From: Gammaproteobacteria bacterium
Lineage (GTDB): Bacteria > Pseudomonadota > Gammaproteobacteria > UBA6429 > Thiohalophilaceae
Assembly (NCBI GenBank): GCA_030593785.1
Contig: JAUVGM010000024.1
Span: forward strand, 1-12,981
DNA length: 12,981 nt
Direction of reading: 5' to 3'
Shown here one piece after another: positions 1-7,823 of the stretch; the first letter of the stretch is position 1, and every line of letters begins with the position of its first letter. Below the pieces are notes generated by a model that worked only from the letters and a program-made list of their open reading frames with translations, ran no database searches and had not been told where the DNA came from. The position numbers were made by a program, and so were the translations under genes.

Positions 1-895
1 AAGAGATATCATTGAGTTCCCTGAAAAGTACGGTATACAGCTCGATGAAATTCCAAATAAGCCTTATTTTGAACAAGTAAAATTAGATAGCCAAATTGAT
101 TTAGCACTTGCAGCAGAGATGGCTGGATTAGAGCTTGATGACCTTTATAAATTAAATTCTGGTTATAACCGCTGGGCAACCGCACCCAATGGGCCGCATG
201 ATTTATTATTGCCCGTTACTCATGTTGATGACTTTAAACTTAAGTTAGCTGAACTCCCTGCCAATAAACGTATTAAATGGGTTCGTCATCGTGTTCGCAA
301 AGGCGAAACGCTCGGCACTATTGCACAAAAGTTTCATACCAGTATTCGTACCATTAAACGTGTTAACCGCTTGCGTGGAAAAATGATACGCGTTGGCCGA
401 GGTTTAACCATCCCGGTGGCAAGCCGTTCATTACGTGAATATCGCTTAAGCGCCAATCAACGTAAAAGTAAATTACAAAACATCCCTCGACAAGGACGAA
501 AGGTCTCACATATCGTACAACAAGGAGATACTTTCTGGGATCTTGCACAGTATCACCGTGTCGGTGTTCGACAACTTGCTAAATGGAATAGCATGGCGCC
601 ACGTGATCGTCTTCAGGCTGGACAGCGTTTAATTATCTGGTCACGTCGTGGCAGTTCTGTTTCATCTGCAGTGGATATTGAAAGTTTGTCCGCGCCACCA
701 CGTCGTAACATTACTAAACGTATTGGCTACCGCGTAAGAAATGGTGATTCACTGGCTAGAATATCGAGTAAATTTAGAGTCACAATTAAACAACTTAAAC
801 GTTGGAACAGAAGTGTCCGCACCAAAAAATATCTACAACCTGGTCAATGGCTTACATTGATAGTTGATGTTGCAAAACAATCTGGTAATTCTTAA
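1..895 (+). CDS. mltD: Membrane-bound lytic murein transglycosylase D, C-terminal part (5' end outside window)
   Basis: The frame is open from the first bases and ends at TAA 893-895, giving a fragment of about 297 residues. The ATG at 119 is internal: the residues before it (IQLDEIPNKPYFEQVKLDSQ) continue the link after the SLT catalytic domain typical of MltD. Three LysM peptidoglycan-binding repeats follow at about fragment residues 96-139 (starts HRVRKGETLGTIA), 170-213 (HIVQQGDTFWDLA) and 243-288 (YRVRNGDSLARIS). Linkers between the repeats are rich in Lys and Arg. MltD-family enzymes cleave the MurNAc-GlcNAc bond and release 1,6-anhydromuropeptides in the periplasm; the LysM repeats hold the enzyme on the wall. 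The catalytic Glu and the lipoprotein signal would lie upstream of the window, so activity cannot be judged here. The gene converges on the yej operon. Confidence 0.9.
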   Translation, partial: RDIIEFPEKYGIQLDEIPNKPYFEQVKLDSQIDLALAAEMAGLELDDLYKLNSGYNRWATAPNGPHDLLLPVTHVDDFKLKLAELPANKRIKWVRHRVRKGETLGTIAQKFHTSIRTIKRVNRLRGKMIRVGRGLTIPVASRSLREYRLSANQRKSKLQNIPRQGRKVSHIVQQGDTFWDLAQYHRVGVRQLAKWNSMAPRDRLQAGQRLIIWSRRGSSVSSAVDIESLSAPPRRNITKRIGYRVRNGDSLARISSKFRVTIKQLKRWNRSVRTKKYLQPGQWLTLIVDVAKQSGNS

Positions 896-900
896 TACCG

Positions 901-999
901 AAGGTACCTGACTCACTCTTTCTTTTAGCTTAAGTGTTTATATTTAAGTATATATTTGCATAAAGTATGAAACCGATATTGAAGTGACTCCAGTACCTT
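901..999. repeat. Imperfect long-range inverted repeat between mltD and yejF
   Basis: Bases 901-916 (AAGGTACCTGACTCAC) match the reverse complement of 984-999 (GTGACTCCAGTACCTT) at 13 of 16 positions, with a 67-nt AT-rich interior. The arms lie in the 147-nt gap between two convergent genes. This could be a degraded miniature element or a shared structure ending both transcripts. I see no canonical GC stem with a T-run in this gap. The match may be chance. Confidence 0.3.
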
Positions 1000-1042
1000 T
1001 GCTTTTCTCTAGCTTCTCGCTATCCGTGCAAAAACTTAATTA

Positions 1043-2662
1043 TTACTCTCTAAATAATGATGCCTGTAATAAAGTTTTTGTATAACTGCTTTCAGGATCT
1101 TCAAAAAGTTTTTCTGTTTCGCCCTCTTCAACTACTTTACCATTTCGCATGACGATGACTTTATGTGACATGGCACGTATCACCTTCAAGTCATGCGTAA
1201 TAAATAAATAACTTATATTATGTTTTTTCTGCAGATTACTTAACAAGTTCAACACTTGTTTTTGTACTGATACATCTAACGCACTGGTTGGCTCATCAAG
1301 CAAAATAAGTTTTGGTTCCAGGATAACAACTCGTGCAATTGCAATTCTCTGACGTTGCCCGCCTGAAAACTCATGCGGATAACGGGACAACATAGCTTCT
1401 TCTAAGCCTACCTCGTTAAGTATGTTTATTATTCTTTTATAACGTTCATCTGCGTTAAGTTCTGGAAAATGAATTATTAAACCTTCTTCAATAATTTGTT
1501 TTATATTCATTCTTGGAGATAGAGATGAAAACGGATCTTGAAAAACAACCTGGATATCTTTGCGCAAAGGTCTCATTTCACGGGAGTTCAGATTACTGAT
1601 CGTATTCCCATTTAAGTAAATTTCACCTTCACAGTTTTGTAAGCGTAATAGACACATACCAAGCGTCGTTTTACCTGAACCAGATTCACCAACAATCCCA
1701 AGTGTTTCAGATTTTTTCAGCACCACAGAAACGTCGTCAACCGCTTTAACATCTCCAATTTTACGATTAAAAAATCCTGCCTTAATCGGAAAATAGCAAC
1801 GGATATCTTTTGCACTCAATAATTCATCAGAAGATTTAGAAACATCACTTTCACTTACCAGTTTTTCAGGTTCACTGTTTAATAGATGCTGAGTGTAACT
1901 GTGTTTTGTATTACTAAATAAATCCGTGACATTGTTTTGCTCTACTATTTCACCATCTTTCATTACACAAACATGATCTGCAAAACGTTTAACCATATTT
2001 AGGTCATGAGTAATCATTAACACAGCCATTCCAAATTCTTTTTGCAGGTCTTCTAATAACTCAATAATTTGTGCCTGGATTGTCACATCAAGTGCTGTTG
2101 TAGGTTCATCTGCAATTAGTAACCGTGGTTGGCAAGCAAGTGCCATGGCTATCATTACTCTTTGGCGTTGCCCGCCAGATAACATATGTGGATATGCATC
2201 AATACGTTTATGAGGTTCAACAATACCAGTTCGATCCAGTAATTCGATCATATGTGCGCGCGCTTTTGCTCGTGACATACCTTTATGTAATATAAGACCT
2301 TCTATTAATTGTTCTCCAATACGATAAACAGGATTTAGAGCCGTCATCGGTTCCTGAAAGATCATAGCAATGTCTTGCCCACGAACTTTTCGCATATCAT
2401 CTTCATTGAAAGATAATAAATCTTGTCCAGCAAACTCAATTTCACCATGAAGATAATGTGTATGACGTGTATCGTGTAGCTTTAAAATCGAAAGTGCGGT
2501 TACCGATTTACCTGATCCAGATTCGCCTACCAACGCAAGTTTCTGCCCAGCAAAAATATCGAAATTAACATTGCGAACAACAGACGTTAAAGGTTCTGAT
2601 GGTAAACCAAAGGCGATTTCCAGATCTCGTATGGATAACAATGGTGTATTTTTGTTATTCAT
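1043..2662 (-). CDS. yejF: Peptide ABC importer, fused double ATP-binding subunit YejF
   Basis: The protein has 539 residues with two complete nucleotide-binding domains, so one polypeptide supplies both ATPases. NBD1 has Walker A GESGSGKS (46-53), signature LSGGQ (161-165), Walker B LLIADEP (181-187) and switch His219. Residues 254-265 (HSYTQHLLNSEP) are the tail motif of oligopeptide ATPases. NBD2 has GESGSGKT (325-332), FSGGQ (432-436), LILLDEP (452-458) and His490. All catalytic motifs are intact in both halves, so both sites should hydrolyse ATP at the inner face of the membrane. The start is ATG at 2662, one base after the yejE stop (TAA-T-ATG), which suggests translational coupling. 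An in-frame ATG at 2707 would add 15 residues that overlap yejE and match nothing in the family, so it was not used. It is the last gene of the operon. Confidence 0.93.
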   Translation of the reverse strand: MNNKNTPLLSIRDLEIAFGLPSEPLTSVVRNVNFDIFAGQKLALVGESGSGKSVTALSILKLHDTRHTHYLHGEIEFAGQDLLSFNEDDMRKVRGQDIAMIFQEPMTALNPVYRIGEQLIEGLILHKGMSRAKARAHMIELLDRTGIVEPHKRIDAYPHMLSGGQRQRVMIAMALACQPRLLIADEPTTALDVTIQAQIIELLEDLQKEFGMAVLMITHDLNMVKRFADHVCVMKDGEIVEQNNVTDLFSNTKHSYTQHLLNSEPEKLVSESDVSKSSDELLSAKDIRCYFPIKAGFFNRKIGDVKAVDDVSVVLKKSETLGIVGESGSGKTTLGMCLLRLQNCEGEIYLNGNTISNLNSREMRPLRKDIQVVFQDPFSSLSPRMNIKQIIEEGLIIHFPELNADERYKRIINILNEVGLEEAMLSRYPHEFSGGQRQRIAIARVVILEPKLILLDEPTSALDVSVQKQVLNLLSNLQKKHNISYLFITHDLKVIRAMSHKVIVMRNGKVVEEGETEKLFEDPESSYTKTLLQASLFRE

Positions 2663-2663
2663 A

Positions 2664-3713
2664 TTATCCACGACGAGAATCCAGGGCTTCACGTAATGCT
2701 TCACCAATAAAAATTAATAGCATCAAGGTACCAACCAGAACAACAAAAGTACTCATTGAAAGCCACCATGCTTCTATATTTTCTTTTCCTTGAGCAAGTA
2801 ATTCACCAAGACTTGGCGTTGATGGTGGTACACCTAGCCCCAGAAAATCCAGACTGGTCAAAGCCAAAATTGCACCACTAATACGAAAAGGTAAAAAGGT
2901 AATAACTGGTGTCATGCTATTCGGTAACAAATGACGAAACATAATCGCACGATTGGATAATCCCAAAGCACGAGCCGCTTTAACATACTCCATATTACGT
3001 CCGCGAAGAAATTCAGCACGCACGTAATCGGCTAATCCCATCCAACCAAAAACGGAAAGTAGAATAATCAATAAAAATATACTGGGTTCGAATAGAGAAG
3101 CAAAAATAATGAGTAAATAAAGTTCAGGCATTGATCCCCAAATTTCTATCACACGTTGTGAATAGAGATCAATACGTCCACCAAAGTACCCTTGAATCGC
3201 TCCGGCTATTACACCAATAGCGACACCAATAATTGTTAAGACAAAAGCAAATAAAACGGAGAGCCGAAAACCATAGATTAAACGTGCTAAAACATCACGA
3301 CCCCGGTCATCTGTACCTAACAAATTTTCTTGAGATGGCGCAGCAGGATTAGGTAACGGACTATAATAATTTATGGTGTCATAACGAAATGGATTCGGTG
3401 GATATATAGCCCAATTACCATTCGAATTCAGTAGTTGTTTTACATACGGATCTACATAATCAGCTTCTGTTTCAAAGTCACCACCAAAGGTTGTTTCAGG
3501 ATATGTTTTTAATACTGGCATATACAACGAACCTTCATAAGATACCAGCAGTGGTTTATCGTTGCTTAAAATTTCTGCAAACAGACTCAAACTAAATAAA
3601 ACAACAAACAGCCATAAACTATAATAACCACGTTTGTTCGCTTTAAAACGTTTCCATGCACGGCTACTTTCTTTTAGCGGCTTATTTTCTGCTATTGTCG
3701 ATTCTATATTCAT
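2664..3713 (-). CDS. yejE: Peptide ABC importer, permease YejE
   Basis: The 349-residue inner-membrane permease belongs to the DppC/OppC class. A cytoplasmic N-terminus (SSRAWKRFKANKRGYYSLW) leads into a first membrane segment at about 30-48. A long periplasmic stretch of about 100 residues follows, an insertion typical of YejE and longer than in DppC. Further hydrophobic segments lie near 152-174, 196-226, 269-291 and 320-340. The motif LLGTDDRGRDVLARL (131-145) marks the DppC-type family. The coupling loop (EAA-like) is at about 242-263 (YVKAARALGLSNRAIMFRHL) and should dock on YejF. The ATG at 3713 is two bases after the yejB stop. I see no clear Shine-Dalgarno sequence, so translation probably depends on ribosomes leaving yejB. 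Confidence 0.93.
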   Translation of the reverse strand: MNIESTIAENKPLKESSRAWKRFKANKRGYYSLWLFVVLFSLSLFAEILSNDKPLLVSYEGSLYMPVLKTYPETTFGGDFETEADYVDPYVKQLLNSNGNWAIYPPNPFRYDTINYYSPLPNPAAPSQENLLGTDDRGRDVLARLIYGFRLSVLFAFVLTIIGVAIGVIAGAIQGYFGGRIDLYSQRVIEIWGSMPELYLLIIFASLFEPSIFLLIILLSVFGWMGLADYVRAEFLRGRNMEYVKAARALGLSNRAIMFRHLLPNSMTPVITFLPFRISGAILALTSLDFLGLGVPPSTPSLGELLAQGKENIEAWWLSMSTFVVLVGTLMLLIFIGEALREALDSRRG

Positions 3714-3715
3714 GA

Positions 3716-4774
3716 TTAATTATTATGCGATTCAAATTGAATTCGAGGGTCAACAAGAACATAACTGAGATCAGTAATTAATTTAGCCACCAAACCTAGT
3801 AAGGTAAACAGGTACAATGAACCTAATACCACGGGATAATCACGTTTCAAAATAGATTCATAAGCTAACAAACCTAAACCATCCAATGAGAAAATGGTTT
3901 CAATAAGTATACTCCCAGCAAAAAAAGCACCAATGAATGCACTAGGAAAACCGGTCACTAAAGGAATCATCGCATTACGAAATATATGTTTATATAAAAC
4001 GGTATTTTCAGATAAACCTTTTGCTCTTGCAGTTAAAACATATTGCTTACGAATTTCTTCAAGAAAACTATTCTTGGTTAATATCGTCATAACAGCAAAG
4101 CTACCCACGACCAACGAAATAACGGGTAAAGTAATATGCCAAAGATAATCTGTTATTTTTCCGAACCAGCTTAATGTTTCCCAGTTGTCTGAGGTTAATC
4201 CACGCAAAGGAAACAAATCCCAAAAACTCCCGCCACCAAACAAGACTAAAAGAAAAATACCCAGAACAAATCCAGGAATGGCATAACCAATTAAGATAAT
4301 GGTACTGGTAAATACATCAAACGGTGTCCCGTCTTTTACCGCTTTAATAATCCCCAATGGAATACAACTTAAATAAACCAGGATAAATGTCCACAAACCT
4401 AAACTGATAGAAACAGGAAGTTTCGAGGCCATGAGTTGCATAACCGATTGTTGATGATAATAGCTATCACCTAAATCAAAACGAACATAGTTACCTATCA
4501 TAGTAAAAAAACGTTCATGTGCCGGTTTATCAAAACCATATAATTTATTAAGCTCGGCCAGCTTTTCTTTATCTAAGCCAGCATTACCGCGATATAAACG
4601 TTGACTGCCTCCACTTGCCTCTCCACCTTTAGATTGTCCGGCTGTTTGCATTTGATGAATAAGTTGTTCTACTGGGCCACCAGGAACAAATTGGGTGACG
4701 ACAAACGTCAACAACATCACCCCAAACAAGGTTGGAATCATTAACAATAATCTTTTTAAGATATATGCAGCCAT
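3716..4774 (-). CDS. yejB: Peptide ABC importer, permease YejB
   Basis: The 352-residue permease belongs to the DppB/OppB class. The start MAAYILKRLLLMIPTLFGVM is the classic N-terminus and first membrane segment. The motif FVPGGPVEQLI (29-39) follows, then a soluble stretch with a Gly/Ser-rich spacer (about 45-65) and the FDLGDSYY motif (99-106). Later hydrophobic segments are near 122-145, 155-180, 213-232, 271-293 and 313-333. The EAA coupling loop is at 244-269 (QYVLTARAKGLSENTVLYKH). It pairs with YejE to form the channel. It begins four bases after the yejA stop, with only a weak ribosome-binding site. The length is close to that of E. coli YejB as I remember it (about 364). Confidence 0.93.
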   Translation of the reverse strand: MAAYILKRLLLMIPTLFGVMLLTFVVTQFVPGGPVEQLIHQMQTAGQSKGGEASGGSQRLYRGNAGLDKEKLAELNKLYGFDKPAHERFFTMIGNYVRFDLGDSYYHQQSVMQLMASKLPVSISLGLWTFILVYLSCIPLGIIKAVKDGTPFDVFTSTIILIGYAIPGFVLGIFLLVLFGGGSFWDLFPLRGLTSDNWETLSWFGKITDYLWHITLPVISLVVGSFAVMTILTKNSFLEEIRKQYVLTARAKGLSENTVLYKHIFRNAMIPLVTGFPSAFIGAFFAGSILIETIFSLDGLGLLAYESILKRDYPVVLGSLYLFTLLGLVAKLITDLSYVLVDPRIQFESHNN

Positions 4775-4778
4775 AATA

Positions 4779-6593
4779 TTATTGTTTACTCGGATTCATT
4801 GTTTGCCGCTTTTTTGTCCACCAGGAGCTTAAAACCCAACTCTCAGCTGAAAAATACAACGGTAATTTTTTTGGATAGGCAAACTTATCCCAATATGCGA
4901 GACGATGCACAGCGATATACCAATTAGGAATTAAATATTCTTCATGCAATAACACTCGATCCAGTGCCCGAGAGGCAATAACAACTTCTTCTCTATTTTT
5001 AGCAAAGACAACATGCTCAATCAGCTTATCAACCACTTTATTATTTATACCTATCAAGTTTCGTGAGCCCTCTTCATTTGCTGAAGATGAGTGCCATAAA
5101 TTATAAAGTTCATTACCCGGTGATTGAGATTGTGGATACGATGCAACCATAAGATCAAAATCAAAAGTACGATTACGTCGTATATATAGTGAAACATCAA
5201 CCGTTCTATAATGTAATAAAATACCCAGCTTACGCAGGTTATAGGAATAAGGCGCTAAAATACGCTCAAAGCCCTTTTGCGCGAGTAATACATCAAATTC
5301 GAAATGGCGCCCTACTTTATTTTGTAATACGCCATCTTTTACAGACCAACCCGCGTCTTTTAAAAGTGCCGCGGCTTCTATCAAATTTTTTCTTAAGTCA
5401 CCTTTGTTTTTTGTTGAAGGTGGCGTCCAGACTTTATTGAATACTTCAGCAGGTAAATCTTTACGATAGCGGTTGAGTAATTCAAGTTCTTTGCCTTGAG
5501 GTAAACCGCTAGAAGCCAATTCACTGTTACTAAAATAACTATCGCAACGTGTATATTGGTTATAAAAAAGCATACTATTAGACCAATTAAAATCAAAGGC
5601 TAATGTTAGTGCACGGCGTACACGTTTATCTTTAAATAATGCTCGTCGAGTATTAAAAACAAACCCCTGCATGCCGGCATTATTATGATGCTTTAGCTCT
5701 TCTTTTATTATTTTTTTTGATTCAAACTTTTCACCAACATAATCTCGTGCCCACTGTTTTGAATGATTCACTAATTTAAAATCAAACTCACCCGCTTTTA
5801 ACGCTTCGAGCATCACGGTGCTGTCTTTGTAATATTTATAAATAACCTTATCAAAATTAAACATACCACGACGTACAGGTAGATCCTTTGCCCAATAATT
5901 TGGGTTACGTTGGTAAGTAATATTTTTGCCCAATGAATATTTTTCTATGGTGTAGGGACCACTGCCAATTGGCTGCTTACGAGATAATTTTTCGAAGGAC
6001 TCCCCTGCTACCCATTTATGTGAAAAAACCGGGATTTGTGCCGCAATCAAATGTAATTCCGGGTTAACTCTGGTGAAATCAAAACGAATTGTTCGTTCAT
6101 TAACAATGATTGCTCGTTTTATATCCGCCCAATAAAAACGGTATTGTGGATGTCCCTTTTTACTCTTAATCGTATCAAAAGAAATTTTTACATCCTTAGC
6201 TAAAACTGGACTACCATCTGAAAACCGGGCTTTAGGATTAATTTTAAAAGTGACTGATCGCTTGTTTTTTGCGAGTTTGATGTCATTGGCGATATGACCA
6301 TAAAGACTATAAGGCTCATCGGCACTTTGAATCATGAGCGTTTCAAAAATCAGATCACCTAAGCCATCAACCGAAACGCCTTTAAGTATATAAGGGTTAA
6401 AACTATCAAAATTTCCGAAACCCGGTAAAATTATTTTTCCACCTTTTGGTGCATCCGGATTCACGTAGTCAAAGTGTTTGAAATTATCGGGATATTTAGG
6501 GGTGTAGCCTAAACCTATGGATGGAGATGCGACAGCAACCAGATGCGGTAAGAATAAAATACCATAAAAAGCGAACAGTCTAAAAATACGCAC
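4779..6593 (-). CDS. yejA: Periplasmic peptide-binding protein YejA
   Basis: The 604-residue protein is an extracellular solute-binding protein of family 5 (cluster C). The N-terminus is a Sec signal: MRIFR, a hydrophobic core FAFYGILFLPHLVAV, and a likely cleavage after AVA at residue 22. No lipobox Cys is present, so it should be a soluble periplasmic protein. The YejA-type opening HFDYVNPDAPKGGKI (40-54) is clear, as is FSDGSPVLAKDVKISFD, typical of family 5 proteins. The start codon is GTG at 6593, preceded by AGGGA (6605-6601) with 7-nt spacing; this start keeps the whole signal peptide. In the family YejA delivers oligopeptides, and in enterobacteria the peptide-nucleotide microcin C, to YejBEF. 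The substrate here is not visible from sequence. Confidence 0.92.
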   Translation of the reverse strand: MRIFRLFAFYGILFLPHLVAVASPSIGLGYTPKYPDNFKHFDYVNPDAPKGGKIILPGFGNFDSFNPYILKGVSVDGLGDLIFETLMIQSADEPYSLYGHIANDIKLAKNKRSVTFKINPKARFSDGSPVLAKDVKISFDTIKSKKGHPQYRFYWADIKRAIIVNERTIRFDFTRVNPELHLIAAQIPVFSHKWVAGESFEKLSRKQPIGSGPYTIEKYSLGKNITYQRNPNYWAKDLPVRRGMFNFDKVIYKYYKDSTVMLEALKAGEFDFKLVNHSKQWARDYVGEKFESKKIIKEELKHHNNAGMQGFVFNTRRALFKDKRVRRALTLAFDFNWSNSMLFYNQYTRCDSYFSNSELASSGLPQGKELELLNRYRKDLPAEVFNKVWTPPSTKNKGDLRKNLIEAAALLKDAGWSVKDGVLQNKVGRHFEFDVLLAQKGFERILAPYSYNLRKLGILLHYRTVDVSLYIRRNRTFDFDLMVASYPQSQSPGNELYNLWHSSSANEEGSRNLIGINNKVVDKLIEHVVFAKNREEVVIASRALDRVLLHEEYLIPNWYIAVHRLAYWDKFAYPKKLPLYFSAESWVLSSWWTKKRQTMNPSKQ

Positions 6594-6625
6594 TCACGAT
6601 TCCCTGTTTGACTACTGTTATTATT

Positions 6626-6631
6626 ATTGTA
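6626..6631 (-). promoter_or_regulatory. Possible yejA promoter -10 element
   Basis: On the minus strand TACAAT (5 of 6 to the sigma-70 consensus) lies 33 nt upstream of the yejA GTG. The hexamer 17 nt further upstream, TATTCA, is a poor -35 box. The placement fits a short leader for the yej operon, but the region is AT-rich and chance matches are common. Confidence 0.3.
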
Positions 6632-6654
6632 ATAGCGTAATTGCCGTATGAATA

Positions 6655-6683
6655 TTACCTTAATTTGGGCAGATTAGTATAAT
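6655..6683 (+). promoter_or_regulatory. Possible distal fabI promoter
   Basis: A perfect TATAAT is at 6678-6683, with TTACCT at 6655-6660 as a weak -35 box, 17 nt apart. Transcription would start near 6690 and give a leader of about 150 nt that contains both hairpins at 6748-6789. A second possible promoter is nearer the gene: TTGGCT (6779-6784), an 18-nt spacer, then TAATAT (6803-6808). I cannot tell which one is used. Confidence 0.4.
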
Positions 6684-6747
6684 TTAACTCTATCGAAATC
6701 AAATAGTAGCGAAGCCAATGGCAGTCTTTGAAATTACTGGCAAACAC

Positions 6748-6789
6748 TGCTTTAATACTCGGCGTTAAAGCATTATCATTGGCTGATAA
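6748..6789 (+). promoter_or_regulatory. Two adjacent hairpins in the fabI leader
   Basis: The first is TGCTTTAA (6748-6755) and TTAAAGCA (6765-6772), a perfect 8-bp stem with loop TACTCGGCG. The second begins at the next base: TTATCA (6773-6778) and TGATAA (6784-6789), a 6-bp stem with a 5-nt loop. Neither has a T-run, so they are not terminators. They could be RNA structures in a long leader or DNA operator sites next to a proximal promoter. I do not recognise either as the site of a named regulator. Confidence 0.4.
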
Positions 6790-6841
6790 AAATACTAATT
6801 ATTAATATCTTACGAATAAGATAAGAAATGAGGAATACATT

Positions 6842-7633
6842 ATGGGTTTTCTACAAGGCAAACGTGCTCTTATTGTTGGTTTAGCCAGCAATCGTTCAAT
6901 CGCATACGGTATTGCCCAAGCCATGCACCGTGAAGGTGCTGAACTTGCTTTCACCTACCAAAATGAAAAATTACAAGATCGCGTTGCTAAAATGGCTGCC
7001 GAACTCGACTCTGAGATTATTGTTCCTTGTGATGTAAGCAGTGATGAACAAATTGAAAATGTCTTTACTGAACTCGATAATTATTGGGATGGTTTAGACA
7101 TTATTATTCATTCAGTTGCATTTGCTCCCCGCAACGAGCTTGAAGGTGATTATCTCGATAATGTTACCCGTGATGGTTTCCGTTTAGCCCATGAAATCAG
7201 CTCATACAGTTTTGCCGCTTTAGCAAAAGCCGGTCGCAACATGATGGAAGGCCGTGACGGCGCATTACTGACACTCAGCTATTTAGGTGCTGAACGTGCA
7301 ATGCCAAACTACAATGTCATGGGACTCGCTAAAGCAAGTCTGGAAGCAAATGTTCGCTACATGTCACAGAGCTTAGGTCCTGATGGTATTCGTGTTAACG
7401 GTATTTCAGCAGGCCCGATTAGAACATTAGCTGCAGCAGGAATCAGTAATTTCCGTAAAATGCTACATGAAGTTGAAGCAACAGCTCCACTACGCCGCAA
7501 TGTAACTATCGAAGACGTAGGTAATGCAGCTGCATTCCTTTGTTCTGATTTAGCATCAGGTATTACCGGTGAAATCACTTATGTTGATGCAGGTTACAAC
7601 ACTATTGGGATGCGACCACTTGATACAGAGTAA
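6842..7633 (+). CDS. fabI: Enoyl-[acyl-carrier-protein] reductase (NADH-type) FabI
   Basis: The 263-residue protein is a short-chain dehydrogenase-fold enzyme that reduces trans-2-enoyl-ACP in the last step of each fatty-acid elongation cycle in the cytoplasm. The FabI-type cofactor region MGFLQGKRALIVGLASNRSIAYGIA is at 1-25. The catalytic set is Tyr147, Tyr157 and Lys164 in SYLGAERAMPNYNVMGLAK; the Y-x6-K spacing marks FabI rather than a generic reductase. The substrate loop follows (SAGPIRTLAAAGI, 189-201). Residue 93, Gly in E. coli and a site of triclosan-resistance changes, is Ala here (HSVAFAP). The start is ATG with GAGGA at 6830-6834, 7 nt upstream. The gene is single, divergent from yejA, and ends 36 nt before a strong hairpin terminator. 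Confidence 0.97.
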   Translation: MGFLQGKRALIVGLASNRSIAYGIAQAMHREGAELAFTYQNEKLQDRVAKMAAELDSEIIVPCDVSSDEQIENVFTELDNYWDGLDIIIHSVAFAPRNELEGDYLDNVTRDGFRLAHEISSYSFAALAKAGRNMMEGRDGALLTLSYLGAERAMPNYNVMGLAKASLEANVRYMSQSLGPDGIRVNGISAGPIRTLAAAGISNFRKMLHEVEATAPLRRNVTIEDVGNAAAFLCSDLASGITGEITYVDAGYNTIGMRPLDTE

Positions 7634-7669
7634 ACTGCATGCTGAATAACTCTAGTCAAATATAGAATT

Positions 7670-7699
7670 AAAAAAGGCCGCATTTTGCGGCCTTTTTTT
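7670..7699. terminator. Bidirectional intrinsic terminator between fabI and the symporter gene
   Basis: The stem GGCCGCA-TTT-TGCGGCC (7676-7692) is extended by A-T pairs to 13 bp (7670-7682 with 7686-7698). Seven T follow on the plus strand (7693-7699) and six T on the minus strand. It should stop fabI transcripts and also those of the convergent symporter gene. Confidence 0.93.
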
Positions 7700-7705
7700 G
7701 ATCTT

Positions 7706-7727
7706 GTAGGTTCGAATTCATTCGAAC
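7706..7727 (+). repeat. Left REP unit
   Basis: GTAG is at 7706-7709 on the plus strand, followed by the 18-base palindrome at 7710-7727. Confidence 0.65.
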
Positions 7728-7768
7728 GTCGATGTTAATTATAACCATCAAGGTAAAATTATTACCGC

Positions 7769-7790
7769 GTTCGAATGAATTCGAACCTAC
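7769..7790 (-). repeat. Right REP unit
   Basis: GTAG is read on the minus strand at 7790-7787, followed by the same palindrome at 7786-7769. It is identical to the left unit, which suggests recent origin or continued selection. Confidence 0.65.
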
Positions 7791-7823
7791 AAAAAACATC
7801 TGAAATAAAGGACTTCAACTATT

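Larger units (their letters stand above)
7704..7792. repeat. Inverted pair of REP-like palindromes (BIME-type element)
   Basis: Bases 7704-7728 and 7768-7792 are a perfect 25-bp inverted repeat separated by 39 nt. Each arm carries GTAG directly before its own palindrome GTTCGAAT-TC-ATTCGAAC (8-bp stem, 2-nt loop). GTAG just 5' of an imperfect palindrome is the known signature of REP sequences mobilised by RAYT (TnpA-REP) transposases, and two REPs in opposite orientation form a BIME. The spacer can also fold: GTTA/TAAC at 7734-7745 and GGTAA/TTACC at 7752-7766. The place, between the 3' ends of two convergent genes and beside a terminator, is typical for such elements. No transposase is encoded in the window. 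Confidence 0.75.

Noticed and set aside
119..121. ATG 119 as the real start of a separate LysM protein
   Set aside because: The same frame is open to base 1 and its residues continue the MltD linker, so the gene extends beyond the window.
2663..2707. Longer yejF start at ATG 2707
   Set aside because: The 15 added residues come from the yejE coding region read in another frame and do not resemble YejF N-termini; the ATG at 2662 fits the tight operon spacing.
2599..2793. Open frame on the plus strand across the yejE-yejF junction
   Set aside because: It lies fully antisense to two well-supported genes, has no ribosome-binding site and no recognisable protein features.
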